A stretch of DNA of 29,289 bases, from NCBI GenBank assembly GCA_001871075.1, contig MNUP01000053.1, positions 1 to 29,289 of the forward strand. Direction: 5' to 3'. Made by a program: the position numbers and the translations under genes. Origin of the DNA: Candidatus Desantisbacteria bacterium CG1_02_49_89 (GTDB lineage: Bacteria > Desantisbacteria > UBA1551). The notes below the pieces were generated by a model. It searched no databases, was not told the origin of the DNA, and worked only from the letters and a program-made list of their open reading frames with translations. This document shows positions 22,709 to 29,289 of the stretch, piece after piece (positions within the stretch are counted from its first letter, which is position 1; each line of letters opens with the position of its first letter).

Positions 22709-23440
22709 ATGCAGTACAAAGATGATATAACATATTCGGAAGCAATTGAACAAGTAATGTTGCACAATGAATATTTTGCACCATTAAAACTTATTTATAA
22801 AGAAATCTGGAAATATAAAGATAAATTAAAAATTACTGGTTTGACTCCGCATATGACAATTCAAGAAAGAGTTCAAAGAGATAAAAGATTTACACGAATA
22901 GGATTGGGTGTTTATGCTTTAACAAAACATCTTGATAAACTACCAAAAGTAATTCCACCAAAAACAGAATCTGAAAAGAAAGAACGATTGCACGCAAAAA
23001 TTCAGGGGATGCTGATTGAAATCGGAAATAATAAAAATGAGGTTGAGGATACTTATACCAATGATAAAAAATGGGTTTTTGATAATAAGACGCTTGGAAG
23101 TTTGGCAACTCTTTCAGAAATCCCACCTTTTACTTACGAGAATATTATCAATGAAACTGTGAGATTTTTTGATGTAATCTGGTTTAATAAAAGAAAGTTC
23201 CCACTAAAAATATTTGAAGTAGAGCATTCTACTGATTTTAGAGATGCATTTGTTAAATTTATGGAATTGCAGGATATTAGAGCGATATTTTGCTGTGTTT
23301 CATTTAAGGATAGAAAAGAAAAATTTAAAAAAGAATTAAGTAAAAATGCTTTTGAACCATTAATAAACAGATGCGAATTTGCTTCCTATGAAGAAGTAGA
23401 GAATGATTATAACATCGCAATAAGCAAGACGTTTTTATGA
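22709..23440 (+). CDS. HARE-HTH plus PD-(D/E)XK-like protein
   Basis: A 243-residue protein from AT-rich DNA. Residues about 6-75 (TYSEAIEQVMLHNEYFAPLKL to RIGLGVYALTKH) read like a HARE-HTH DNA-binding domain, a type found fused to restriction endonucleases. The C-terminal half has D155-V-I-W and then FEVEHSTDFRDAF (E170-x-E172), the D...ExE pattern of restriction-like nuclease proteins, although the expected lysine is replaced by glutamate. ATG 22709 has GGGAGG upstream; the in-frame TTG at 22697 overlaps that site. The next gene begins on ATGA, overlapping the stop by 4 nt. Nuclease activity is inference from a short motif. Confidence 0.65.
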   Translation: MQYKDDITYSEAIEQVMLHNEYFAPLKLIYKEIWKYKDKLKITGLTPHMTIQERVQRDKRFTRIGLGVYALTKHLDKLPKVIPPKTESEKKERLHAKIQGMLIEIGNNKNEVEDTYTNDKKWVFDNKTLGSLATLSEIPPFTYENIINETVRFFDVIWFNKRKFPLKIFEVEHSTDFRDAFVKFMELQDIRAIFCCVSFKDRKEKFKKELSKNAFEPLINRCEFASYEEVENDYNIAISKTFL

Positions 23441-23694
23441 TAATAATAGATGGTTACAAAATAAATACTTTTACAAACTTAAGCGAAGCGGTTTGTTTAA
23501 AAATTCTCGAGATTATCCAAAAAGAATTTGGTGAAATTGGAGATTTTCTTATAGAAGAGGACGAAGTTGGTTTCCGTGTTTATAGAGGATATTTTGAAAA
23601 TGCACCTAAAATGATTAATGAAATGGAATTGAAATTAGAATTAATTGAAAAAAATGATTACCACTTTGCCCTTGGTTATAGAATAGTGCGATAA
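23437..23694 (+). CDS. small hypothetical protein coupled to the HARE-HTH gene
   Basis: An 85-residue acidic protein I do not recognise. It begins MIIIDGYKINTFTNLSEAV and contains a helix-strand pattern (LKILEIIQKEFGEIGDFLIEE). It overlaps the preceding gene by 4 nt (ATGA), a strong sign of co-translation, so it may be a partner, inhibitor or antitoxin of the nuclease-like protein. Its last codons and stop lie in a GTGCG-ATAAAT-CGCAC hairpin that belongs to a repeat family. Confidence 0.6.
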   Translation: MIIIDGYKINTFTNLSEAVCLKILEIIQKEFGEIGDFLIEEDEVGFRVYRGYFENAPKMINEMELKLELIEKNDYHFALGYRIVR

Positions 23695-23755
23695 ATCGCA
23701 CCGCTACGGCTGCCAGTCGAGCAAGCTCGACCACTACACCACTTACACGTCTACA
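23686..23755. repeat. AGCGGT/ATTTAT hairpin element, minus orientation
   Basis: GTGCG-ATAAAT-CGCAC (23686-23701), followed by ACCGCT, is the reverse-complement relative of 21011-21032. CGAGC-AA-GCTCG at about 23719-23730 forms a second hairpin. The whole stretch looks like one intergenic element. Confidence 0.6.
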
Positions 23756-23778
23756 AGGGGTGGGGGAAAAAGACAAAA

Positions 23779-25251
23779 ATGATAATAAAAAAAAATCAGG
23801 ATGAGATAATCGGGTACCTGGAGGATTCCTCCAATTTCCGAGAAGGGAAAGCGGAAAAGGTATATATTCCCGAGAACGAAGGCGAGATAATCGGGATAGT
23901 TAAGGAATGCGCGAAAAACGGGCCTAAAGGCCCTACTCCTTTAACGGTGTCGGCCGGAGGGACCGGGACTGTGGGGGCAAGGATACCGCTTGAAGGCGCG
24001 GTCCTGTCAATTGAGAAGTTGAATAAGATCATAAGCGTAGATAAAAAAGGGAACACGGCAATACTGCAGGCAGGCGTTATGATAGATAATTTCCTGAAAG
24101 AGCTGGAAAAAGAAAAACTTTTTTACCCCCCCTTCCCCACTGAGCGCACGGCTTTCATAGGCGGCAACGTTTCCACAAACGCAAGCGGGGAATACAGTTA
24201 CAGGTTCGGGTCAACCCGCAGGTACGTGAAAAGAATAAGGGTTGTGCTGTCAACGGGCACGGTCCTGGATATACCGAGAGGAAAATATAAGGCGGATAAA
24301 GAGGGATACATAAATAATGGGGACAGTCCCCTTTTCTTTCAGAAAGGGGGACAGTCCCCTTTGAAGATACCGTCATACACAAGCCCCGGCGTCAAGAATT
24401 CAGCGGGTTATTTTTCAAGACCCGGGATGGACCTGATAGACCTGTTCATCGGCTCAGAGGGGACGCTTGGAATAATCACTGAGGTTGAGGTTGAGGTTAT
24501 ACCAGCCCTGCCCCCAAGGTTCATAATGATTATGTTCTTTCCGGATGAAGAGAGGATCGTTCCGGAATTCCTCTCCGAGGTAAAGGGCAGGGCCGTTGTT
24601 GACCCGCTCCAGGTGGAATATTTTGACAGGAACAGCCTTAGTTTCCTTAAAAAGGATTTTCCGGACATCCCGGAATGCGCCGCCGCTATATACGTTGAGG
24701 ACACAGAGAATGAAAAGAACCTGGACGGCTGGTGCGGTCTGGTCGAGAAGTATGGGATCGCCGATACCTGGATGAGCAAGGACGGAAAAAGCTACAGGAA
24801 CCTTGTTGATTTCAGGCATAAACTGCCGGAGAACGTCAACGCCTATTTCAAAAAGATCGGCTCGATAAAGCTCGCGGTGGACGCTGCCCTGCCGGAAAAT
24901 GCTTTCCCGGATTTCTATAGAATGTACAAGAAAATACAGGATGAGACGCAGATTCAGACGGTAAGGTTCGGGCACATCGGCGAAAACCACCTGCACTTTA
25001 ATTTCTTCCCGAAAGACGCGGGTGAAAAAGAGACCGTGGCGAGAACAATAGAAGACATACTGCGCAAAGCGGTGAAGGCGGGCGGCACTGTGTCCGCCGA
25101 GCACGGCATAGGCAAGCTGAAACACAGGTATCTTGAGATAATGTACGGAAAAGAAGGGATACTGGAAATGTCGCGCGTCAAAAAAACAATTGACCCGCAA
25201 AGCATGTTCGGGCTTAACAACATATTCCCCGGATCAATGCTGAATATTTAA
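23779..25251 (+). CDS. GlcD-type FAD-linked oxidase
   Basis: A 490-residue flavoprotein of the glycolate oxidase GlcD / D-lactate dehydrogenase group. The N-terminal FAD domain shows VSAGGTGTVGARIPLEGAVL and PTERTAFIGGNVSTNASG; the C-terminal FAD_oxidase_C domain shows RFGHIGENHLHFNFFP and SAEHGIGKLK (normally SGEHGIGxxK). It oxidises 2-hydroxy acids, here perhaps from sugar breakdown; the electron acceptor is unknown and no FeS partner is adjacent. Residues 180-196 (NNGDSPLFFQKGGQSPL) are encoded by a tandem GGGGACAGTCCCC repeat inserted in frame between conserved segments. A G-rich run precedes the ATG. Confidence 0.9.
   Translation: MIIKKNQDEIIGYLEDSSNFREGKAEKVYIPENEGEIIGIVKECAKNGPKGPTPLTVSAGGTGTVGARIPLEGAVLSIEKLNKIISVDKKGNTAILQAGVMIDNFLKELEKEKLFYPPFPTERTAFIGGNVSTNASGEYSYRFGSTRRYVKRIRVVLSTGTVLDIPRGKYKADKEGYINNGDSPLFFQKGGQSPLKIPSYTSPGVKNSAGYFSRPGMDLIDLFIGSEGTLGIITEVEVEVIPALPPRFIMIMFFPDEERIVPEFLSEVKGRAVVDPLQVEYFDRNSLSFLKKDFPDIPECAAAIYVEDTENEKNLDGWCGLVEKYGIADTWMSKDGKSYRNLVDFRHKLPENVNAYFKKIGSIKLAVDAALPENAFPDFYRMYKKIQDETQIQTVRFGHIGENHLHFNFFPKDAGEKETVARTIEDILRKAVKAGGTVSAEHGIGKLKHRYLEIMYGKEGILEMSRVKKTIDPQSMFGLNNIFPGSMLNI
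24316..24364. repeat. in-frame GGGGACAGTCCCC double palindrome inside the oxidase gene
   Basis: GGGGACAGTCCCC occurs at 24319-24331 and 24347-24359, flanking a CCTTTTCTTTCAGAAAGG hairpin. The reading frame passes through without a stop. Confidence 0.85.
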
Positions 25252-25258
25252 TAAAGAC

Positions 25259-25334
25259 GCAAACCTACCCGCCCTGCGCAAAGGCAGGGCGAGGTCTCGC
25301 CCCGACGTAGTCGTGGCGGAAAGGTTTGCCCTAC
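25259..25334. repeat. GCAAACCT/AGGTTTGC element
   Basis: Inverted ends GCAAACCT and AGGTTTGCCCTAC enclose the strong hairpin CGCCCTGC-GCAAAG-GCAGGGCG. A related copy is at 22382-22430. Confidence 0.7.
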
Positions 25335-25365
25335 AAAAAACCGCAAGAATTTCAAGGAGATAAAA

Positions 25366-27306
25366 ATGAAGGCAGAAGCAAAGTGGAGCCCGCAGGTCCT
25401 GCGCCTTTCCTTCTCGTATAACGGCGTGGATTCCGAGAAATTCATTTCAAGATGGAAAAGGACGGAAATCTCAGAAGATATAAAGGAGGCAAAGGTAAGG
25501 CACCTTACCTACACAGACCCCGTTACCCAGTTGCGCCTGCTTGTGCACCTCAAGGATTACAAAGAGTTCAACGCCTATGGCTGGTACGCCGAATTTGAGA
25601 ACAGGGGCACAATAGATACCCCCATCATAGAGAATATACTGCCGCTTGACCTTACCCTCTCGATCGAGGACAAAGAAAGGGTTTTCCTGCACCACGCTAA
25701 AGGCAGCCTGTGCCGCATGGATGATTTCCTTCCGATAACCACAGAGATAGGCACGGTAACTGACGGGTTCCACAACACGGTGGACAGGATCACGCTCAAT
25801 GCCGTGGGCGGAAGGTCTTCGAACGGCACACTGCCGTTCATGAACTTACAGTCAGGCGAAGGCGGGCTTGTGATCTGCGTCGGCTGGTCAGGCCAGTGGA
25901 TGGCTGATTTCAAGCGCAAGGACAGCGCCCTGCGCATACGCGCCGGCATGGAAAATACCCACCTTTTGCTCCACTCAAAGGAAAAAATAAGGACCCCGCG
26001 CATCCTTTTACTGAGCTGGGATGGGAACGACCCGATCGCAGGCAATAACCTGCTCAGAAGGATGATCCTTGAGTATTACGCGCCGCGCCTTAAGGGCGAG
26101 CCGGTGATACCGCCTGTGGCTTTCAACACGATGTACGCCTATTACCAGAAAAAAGAGGTCAGCCAGGAATACGAGCTGAAGGCCATTGAAAGGTCCGGTG
26201 AGCTTGGCATCGAGGCGTACTGGCTGGACGCGTGCTGGTACGGCGAGGGCAAGGAATGGTGGCAGGAGGCGGGCAACTGGTTCGTCAACAAGGACAGGTT
26301 CCCGTCAGGCCTTAAACCGATCGGGGAAGCTGCAAAGAAGAAGGGCCTGAAATTCGTTCTGTGGTTTGAGCCTGAAAGGGTAAGAAAGGGTTCTGACATA
26401 GAGGGCGACCATCCGGAATATATGCTCAGGACAACCCTTGACCCGGACACCATGCTTTTCAACCTCGGCATGCCGGAAGCGCGGGCGTTCATAACTGACA
26501 GGATCTCAAAGATCATAAGCGAGTCAGGGGTCACCATTTACAGGCAGGATTTCAACATGGACCCCCTTCCGTACTGGAGGCAGGCTGACCCGGATGACAG
26601 GGTTGGAATGTCTGAGATACGCCACATTGAAGGGCTTTACGCGATGTGGGATGAGCTTTTAAAGCGCCATCCCGGGCTTGCAATTGACAACTGCTCAAGC
26701 GGCGGCAGGAGGATAGACCTGGAGACAGTAAGCAGGTCTTTCCCGCTCTGGCGAAGCGATTTCTCGGACGTGCCCGGGCTGTCCTACGGCGTCGCGATAA
26801 GCGTAGGCGACCAAAGCCAGAACTCGGGTCTTTCCCGCTGGATACCGTTCCACACAGGCGCTGCCTGGAAGTTCAAGCCGTATGAATTCCGCTCAACGAT
26901 GTCAAGCGGCGTTGTTTTCTACTACGACATACGCGAAAAGGATTTTCCCGTTGAAGACGCTAAGCGCGCGATAGAGGAGCTCAAGAGTTTGAGGTATTTT
27001 TTCCTGGGCGATTTTTACCCGCTTCACCCTCTGACCGTTTCTTACAGCGACTGGTGCGCATTCCAGTTCCACAGGCCTGACCTGGACAGCGGGTTCGCGG
27101 TTTTCCTCAGAAGGCACGAAAGCCCGTTCGTGAGCATGGAAATAGGGCTAAAGGCGATCGACCCGGGTGCGGAATACGAGATAAGCGTTGCTTCCGGCTT
27201 TGAAACGCCGCCCGCGAAAAGAGCGAGCGGCAGGGAACTGAAGAAAATAAATATTATGATACCCGAAATGCCGGGCTCGGCGCTGCTGCGCTACAAAAAA
27301 ATATAA
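25366..27306 (+). CDS. GH36-family alpha-galactosidase
   Basis: A 646-residue glycoside hydrolase of clan GH-D, best matched to GH36. It has an N-terminal beta-supersandwich, a TIM barrel from about residue 250 (PPVAFNTMYAYYQ, YWLDACWYG, FVLWFEPERV), and a C-terminal beta domain. The likely nucleophile is D395 in YRQDFNMDP, and the acid/base D465 in WRSDFSDVPG. The substrate-binding NCSSGGRRIDLE loop is intact. There is no signal peptide, so it acts in the cytoplasm on imported alpha-galactosides. AAGGAG sits 7 nt before the ATG. Confidence 0.9.
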   Translation: MKAEAKWSPQVLRLSFSYNGVDSEKFISRWKRTEISEDIKEAKVRHLTYTDPVTQLRLLVHLKDYKEFNAYGWYAEFENRGTIDTPIIENILPLDLTLSIEDKERVFLHHAKGSLCRMDDFLPITTEIGTVTDGFHNTVDRITLNAVGGRSSNGTLPFMNLQSGEGGLVICVGWSGQWMADFKRKDSALRIRAGMENTHLLLHSKEKIRTPRILLLSWDGNDPIAGNNLLRRMILEYYAPRLKGEPVIPPVAFNTMYAYYQKKEVSQEYELKAIERSGELGIEAYWLDACWYGEGKEWWQEAGNWFVNKDRFPSGLKPIGEAAKKKGLKFVLWFEPERVRKGSDIEGDHPEYMLRTTLDPDTMLFNLGMPEARAFITDRISKIISESGVTIYRQDFNMDPLPYWRQADPDDRVGMSEIRHIEGLYAMWDELLKRHPGLAIDNCSSGGRRIDLETVSRSFPLWRSDFSDVPGLSYGVAISVGDQSQNSGLSRWIPFHTGAAWKFKPYEFRSTMSSGVVFYYDIREKDFPVEDAKRAIEELKSLRYFFLGDFYPLHPLTVSYSDWCAFQFHRPDLDSGFAVFLRRHESPFVSMEIGLKAIDPGAEYEISVASGFETPPAKRASGRELKKINIMIPEMPGSALLRYKKI

Positions 27307-27601
27307 AACTTTCCCCCTGTAGCTGCTGCGCAGCTCAACGCAGGGACCTTCGGGTCAGAGCCGAGTCGATGACCCTACGGCACGAAAACACTCCGCCCGT
27401 CTTTCAGCGGGCGAGACTTCGCCCACCTATAAGGATGGGCGAGGAAACTACGAAAACACGAAATTAACCACACGATTGTCCCAAGGGGACCTCTTTAAGG
27501 TTTATGAGAGAAAAATCGGGTAAAAAAACAGAGATTTGTTACGGCAGTATCCGCATGCATCCGCATTATTTAATCCGTTTGCATCCGAAAAAGGAGGAAT
27601 G
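27307..27601. repeat. spacer packed with small hairpins and repeat fragments
   Basis: No gene is seen. It holds AGCTG-CTGCG-CAGCT, CGCCCG/CGGGCG and CGCCCA/TGGGCG hairpins lying between two CTACGGCACGAAAACAC / CTACGAAAACACG segments, then AACCACACGATT, a GTCCC-AAG-GGGAC palindrome (27479-27491), and the ATCCG array (27547-27589) matching 769-808. Confidence 0.6.
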
Positions 27602-29008
27602 ATGAAAAAGGCGTGTCTGGGAGTGATCATCGGCAACAGGGGCCTGTTCCCCGGATATCTTTCCGAACAGGGAAGGAAGGAGATACTTGGGGTCCTGAAA
27701 AAGCAGGGGATCGATACTGTTATAATCCCCGAGAACCAGGCGAAATACGGGGCTATTGAGAACCTGAAGGAGGCGAGAAGGTGCGCGGACCTCTTCGGCA
27801 GGAACCGCGGCAAAATAGATGGGATACTCATAGCGCTTCCGAATTTCGGGGATGAAAGGGCTGCGGCGGAGGCAATAAGGCTTTCCGGCCTTAACGTGCC
27901 GGTGCTTGTGCAGGCGTATCCGGATGAACTCAGCAAGATGGACGTGAAGCACAGGCGGGACAGCCTTTGCGGGAAATTTTCGGTCTGCAATAACCTGAAC
28001 CAGTACGGCATCCCGTTCTCGCTTACAAAGCTGCATACCGTGGATCCGTCTTCAAAGGATTTCGGAGCTGACCTGGACTGGTTCGCGGGAGTGTGCCGCG
28101 TGGTCAAGGGCATGCGAAGCGCGAGGGTCGGCGCGATAGGCGCAAGGACCACCCCGTTCAAAACCGTGCGTTTCGACGAGAAACTGCTTGAGGGAAACGG
28201 CATATCCGTGGAAACGATAGACCTGCTTGACATAATTGTCCGCATCGGGAAAATGAAAGAAACGGACAAGGGCGTGCAGGCTGAGATCAGGGCGATGAGG
28301 GGCTACTGCCCTTCCTCGCAGATCCCCAAAGAAGCAATGCTTAAAATAGCAAAACTCAGCGCGGCTGTAAAAAAATGGATAGCCGAGAACGAGCTTGACG
28401 CGTGTTCCATACGCTGCTGGCCTGAGCTGCAGGATTACCTGGGCGTGTTCCCCTGCTCTGTTATGAGCGCGCTTACAAATTCCCTGCTGCCCACAGCCTG
28501 CGAGGTGGACGTGATGGGAGCCCTTGCCATGTACGCGCTGCAGCTTGCCAGCGGGATCCCTTCCGGGATCTTTGACTGGAACAACAATTACGGGGATGAC
28601 CCGGACAAGCTCGTGCTCTTCCACTGTTCGAACGCCCCGAAATCAATGCTTGCCGACCCCTGCCTCAGCTATAACGCGATACACGCGAACGTGCGCGGCG
28701 ACACCGAATGCTCGTTCGGCACCTGCGTTGGCAGGGTAAAGCCCGGGCCAATGACTTACGCGCGCATTTCCGACACGCCAGGATGCCTTAGTGCCTGTAT
28801 CGGAGAGGGAGAGTTCACGGATGACAAGCTCGATACGTTCGGCGGAGTGGGCGTGGCGAAAATAAAAAATATGCAGGAGCTCCTGCGGTTCCTGTGCAAT
28901 AACGGGTTCGAACACCACGTCGCGATGAGCAAGTCGCAGGTCGCGGGCGTGCTTGACGAGGCGTTGTATAATTATATGGGCTGGGAAGTGTATTACCATA
29001 ATAAATAA
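27602..29008 (+). CDS. L-fucose/L-arabinose isomerase-like protein
   Basis: A 468-residue protein of the L-fucose isomerase-like superfamily, enzymes that interconvert aldoses and ketoses with Mn2+. Likely metal ligands are E275 (CWPELQDYLG), D303 (ACEVDVMGALAMYAL) and H438 or H439 (FEHHVAMSKSQ). FDWNNNYGDD and LFHCSNAP are also family-like. It is shorter than classical FucI and divergent, so the true sugar is open; distant members act on other deoxy- or sulfo-sugars. I use ATG 27602, with AAGGAGG 4 nt before it, rather than the adjoining ATG at 27599. A pfkB-type kinase elsewhere in the window could act after it. Confidence 0.82.
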   Translation: MKKACLGVIIGNRGLFPGYLSEQGRKEILGVLKKQGIDTVIIPENQAKYGAIENLKEARRCADLFGRNRGKIDGILIALPNFGDERAAAEAIRLSGLNVPVLVQAYPDELSKMDVKHRRDSLCGKFSVCNNLNQYGIPFSLTKLHTVDPSSKDFGADLDWFAGVCRVVKGMRSARVGAIGARTTPFKTVRFDEKLLEGNGISVETIDLLDIIVRIGKMKETDKGVQAEIRAMRGYCPSSQIPKEAMLKIAKLSAAVKKWIAENELDACSIRCWPELQDYLGVFPCSVMSALTNSLLPTACEVDVMGALAMYALQLASGIPSGIFDWNNNYGDDPDKLVLFHCSNAPKSMLADPCLSYNAIHANVRGDTECSFGTCVGRVKPGPMTYARISDTPGCLSACIGEGEFTDDKLDTFGGVGVAKIKNMQELLRFLCNNGFEHHVAMSKSQVAGVLDEALYNYMGWEVYYHNK

Positions 29009-29012
29009 CAAC

Positions 29013-29092
29013 AGATCCTAGATCCTGGATGCTAGATCCTGGATCGAGGATTTATTTAAATAAATTCCTTCATCCAGGATCCAGTATCTAGT
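29013..29092. repeat. iSTR element, 7-nt unit ATCCTGG/ATCCTAG
   Basis: Left arm heptamers ATCCTAG, ATCCTGG, ATGCTAG (29014-29045), loop AGGATTTATTTAAATAAATT then CCTT, right arm ATCCAGG/ATCCAGT from 29071. The right arm appears split by a MITE-like insertion and resumes after 29257 as AGCCTGG. Confidence 0.85.
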
Positions 29093-29253
29093 GTGGTGTC
29101 TCTAACAGATCTTTACATTTGGGCTGTCATTGCGAGGAGTGTTAACGACGAAGCAATCTCGACCTAAAAATCGAGATTGCCACGCTCCCTTTGGTCGCTC
29201 GCAATGACAACTCAAAGCAGAATCAAATGTCAAGGGATTTATGCGACACCATA
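29092..29253. mobile_element. MITE-like element with CTAG target duplication
   Basis: About 162 bp with inverted ends TGTGGTGTC and GACACCATA. The left end with its CTAG (29088-29120) and the right end (29225-29257) match at 24 of 33 inverted positions. CTAG flanks both sides (29088-29091 and 29254-29257), consistent with a 4-bp target duplication in the heptamer array. It encodes no transposase and carries a TCATTGCG element in its centre. Confidence 0.72.
29125..29209. repeat. TCATTGCG palindromic element, copy D
   Basis: TGTCATTGCGAGGAG to CTCGCAATGACA, with an inner AGCAATCTCGA / TCGAGATTGC inverted pair. It lies inside the MITE-like element. Confidence 0.85.
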
Positions 29254-29289
29254 CTAGAGCCTGGCAACTAATTCATATACCGAGGGGAA

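Noticed and set aside
23700-23760. tRNA-like string on the minus strand (AGTGGTGTAGTGGTCGAG)
   Set aside because: It resembles a D-arm at first sight, but no acceptor stem, anticodon arm or TTCGA loop can be built; it belongs to an intergenic hairpin element.
24454-25200. Minus-strand ORF of 248 codons
   Set aside because: Antisense to the well-conserved GlcD-type oxidase, with no domain of its own.
27502-28269. Minus-strand ORF of 255 codons
   Set aside because: Antisense to the FucI-like gene; its serine- and proline-rich translation is typical of a shadow frame.

Overview
The window looks like a chromosomal stretch from an uncultivated bacterium. Shine-Dalgarno sites of the GGAGG type precede most genes, there is a textbook sigma-70 promoter at 21125-21153, and intrinsic terminators are present. 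Secreted proteins with bacterial signal peptides (8365, 15993) fit a cell with an extracytoplasmic compartment. All 28 confident genes are on the + strand. I see no rRNA, tRNA or CRISPR. I cannot place the organism; the spacer repeats resemble those I associate with uncultivated candidate phyla, which is an impression and not a placement.

Layout. 126-6008: YjbQ-family protein, PfkB sugar kinase, a GH127-like glycosidase, a membrane-anchored TPR protein, and the NfeD/SPFH (stomatin) pair, closed by a strong terminator. 6294-9638: a promoter, then small housekeeping or poorly known genes (DUF1844, acylphosphatase, Mth938-like, VanZ-like, a secreted protein, a YacP-like NYN nuclease). 9842-11832: DppA-type aminopeptidase and a zinc alcohol/polyol dehydrogenase. 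11888-14790: an AT-rich accessory cassette encoding an Apea-like HEPN protein and, overlapping it by 4 nt, an AlbA_2/GHKL/winged-helix protein. 14826-20916: aldo/keto reductase, a secreted DUF3108-like protein, glycerol-1-phosphate dehydrogenase, and a soluble MgtE-N/CBS protein next to a non-canonical NRAMP transporter. 20917-23694: a second accessory island with an archaeal-type AAA ATPase behind a palindrome-packed promoter, a small ORF, and a HARE-HTH/nuclease-like gene overlapping an 85-codon gene. 23779-29008: GlcD-type FAD oxidase, GH36 alpha-galactosidase and an L-fucose-isomerase-like protein.

How the genes work together. GH127-like and GH36 enzymes, a sugar kinase, an FucI-like isomerase, two reductases and a GlcD-type oxidase suggest breakdown of plant- or algal-type glycans with arabinose and galactose side chains. 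The MgtE-N/CBS plus NRAMP pair suggests a regulated divalent-metal importer. The two AT-rich islands look acquired and have defence-like architectures.

The most striking feature is between the genes. Most spacers are made of 7-10 nt tandem repeats arranged as imperfect inverted repeats (called iSTR elements here) around an AT-rich centre. Unit sequence differs from spacer to spacer, but architecture, unit length and sometimes the loop are shared. Several iSTR elements have other palindromic elements nested in the middle, one with a CTAG target duplication. The arrays start at, or contain, the stop codons of upstream genes, and pieces lie inside at least four coding regions. Two further small families differ between copies by compensatory stem changes.
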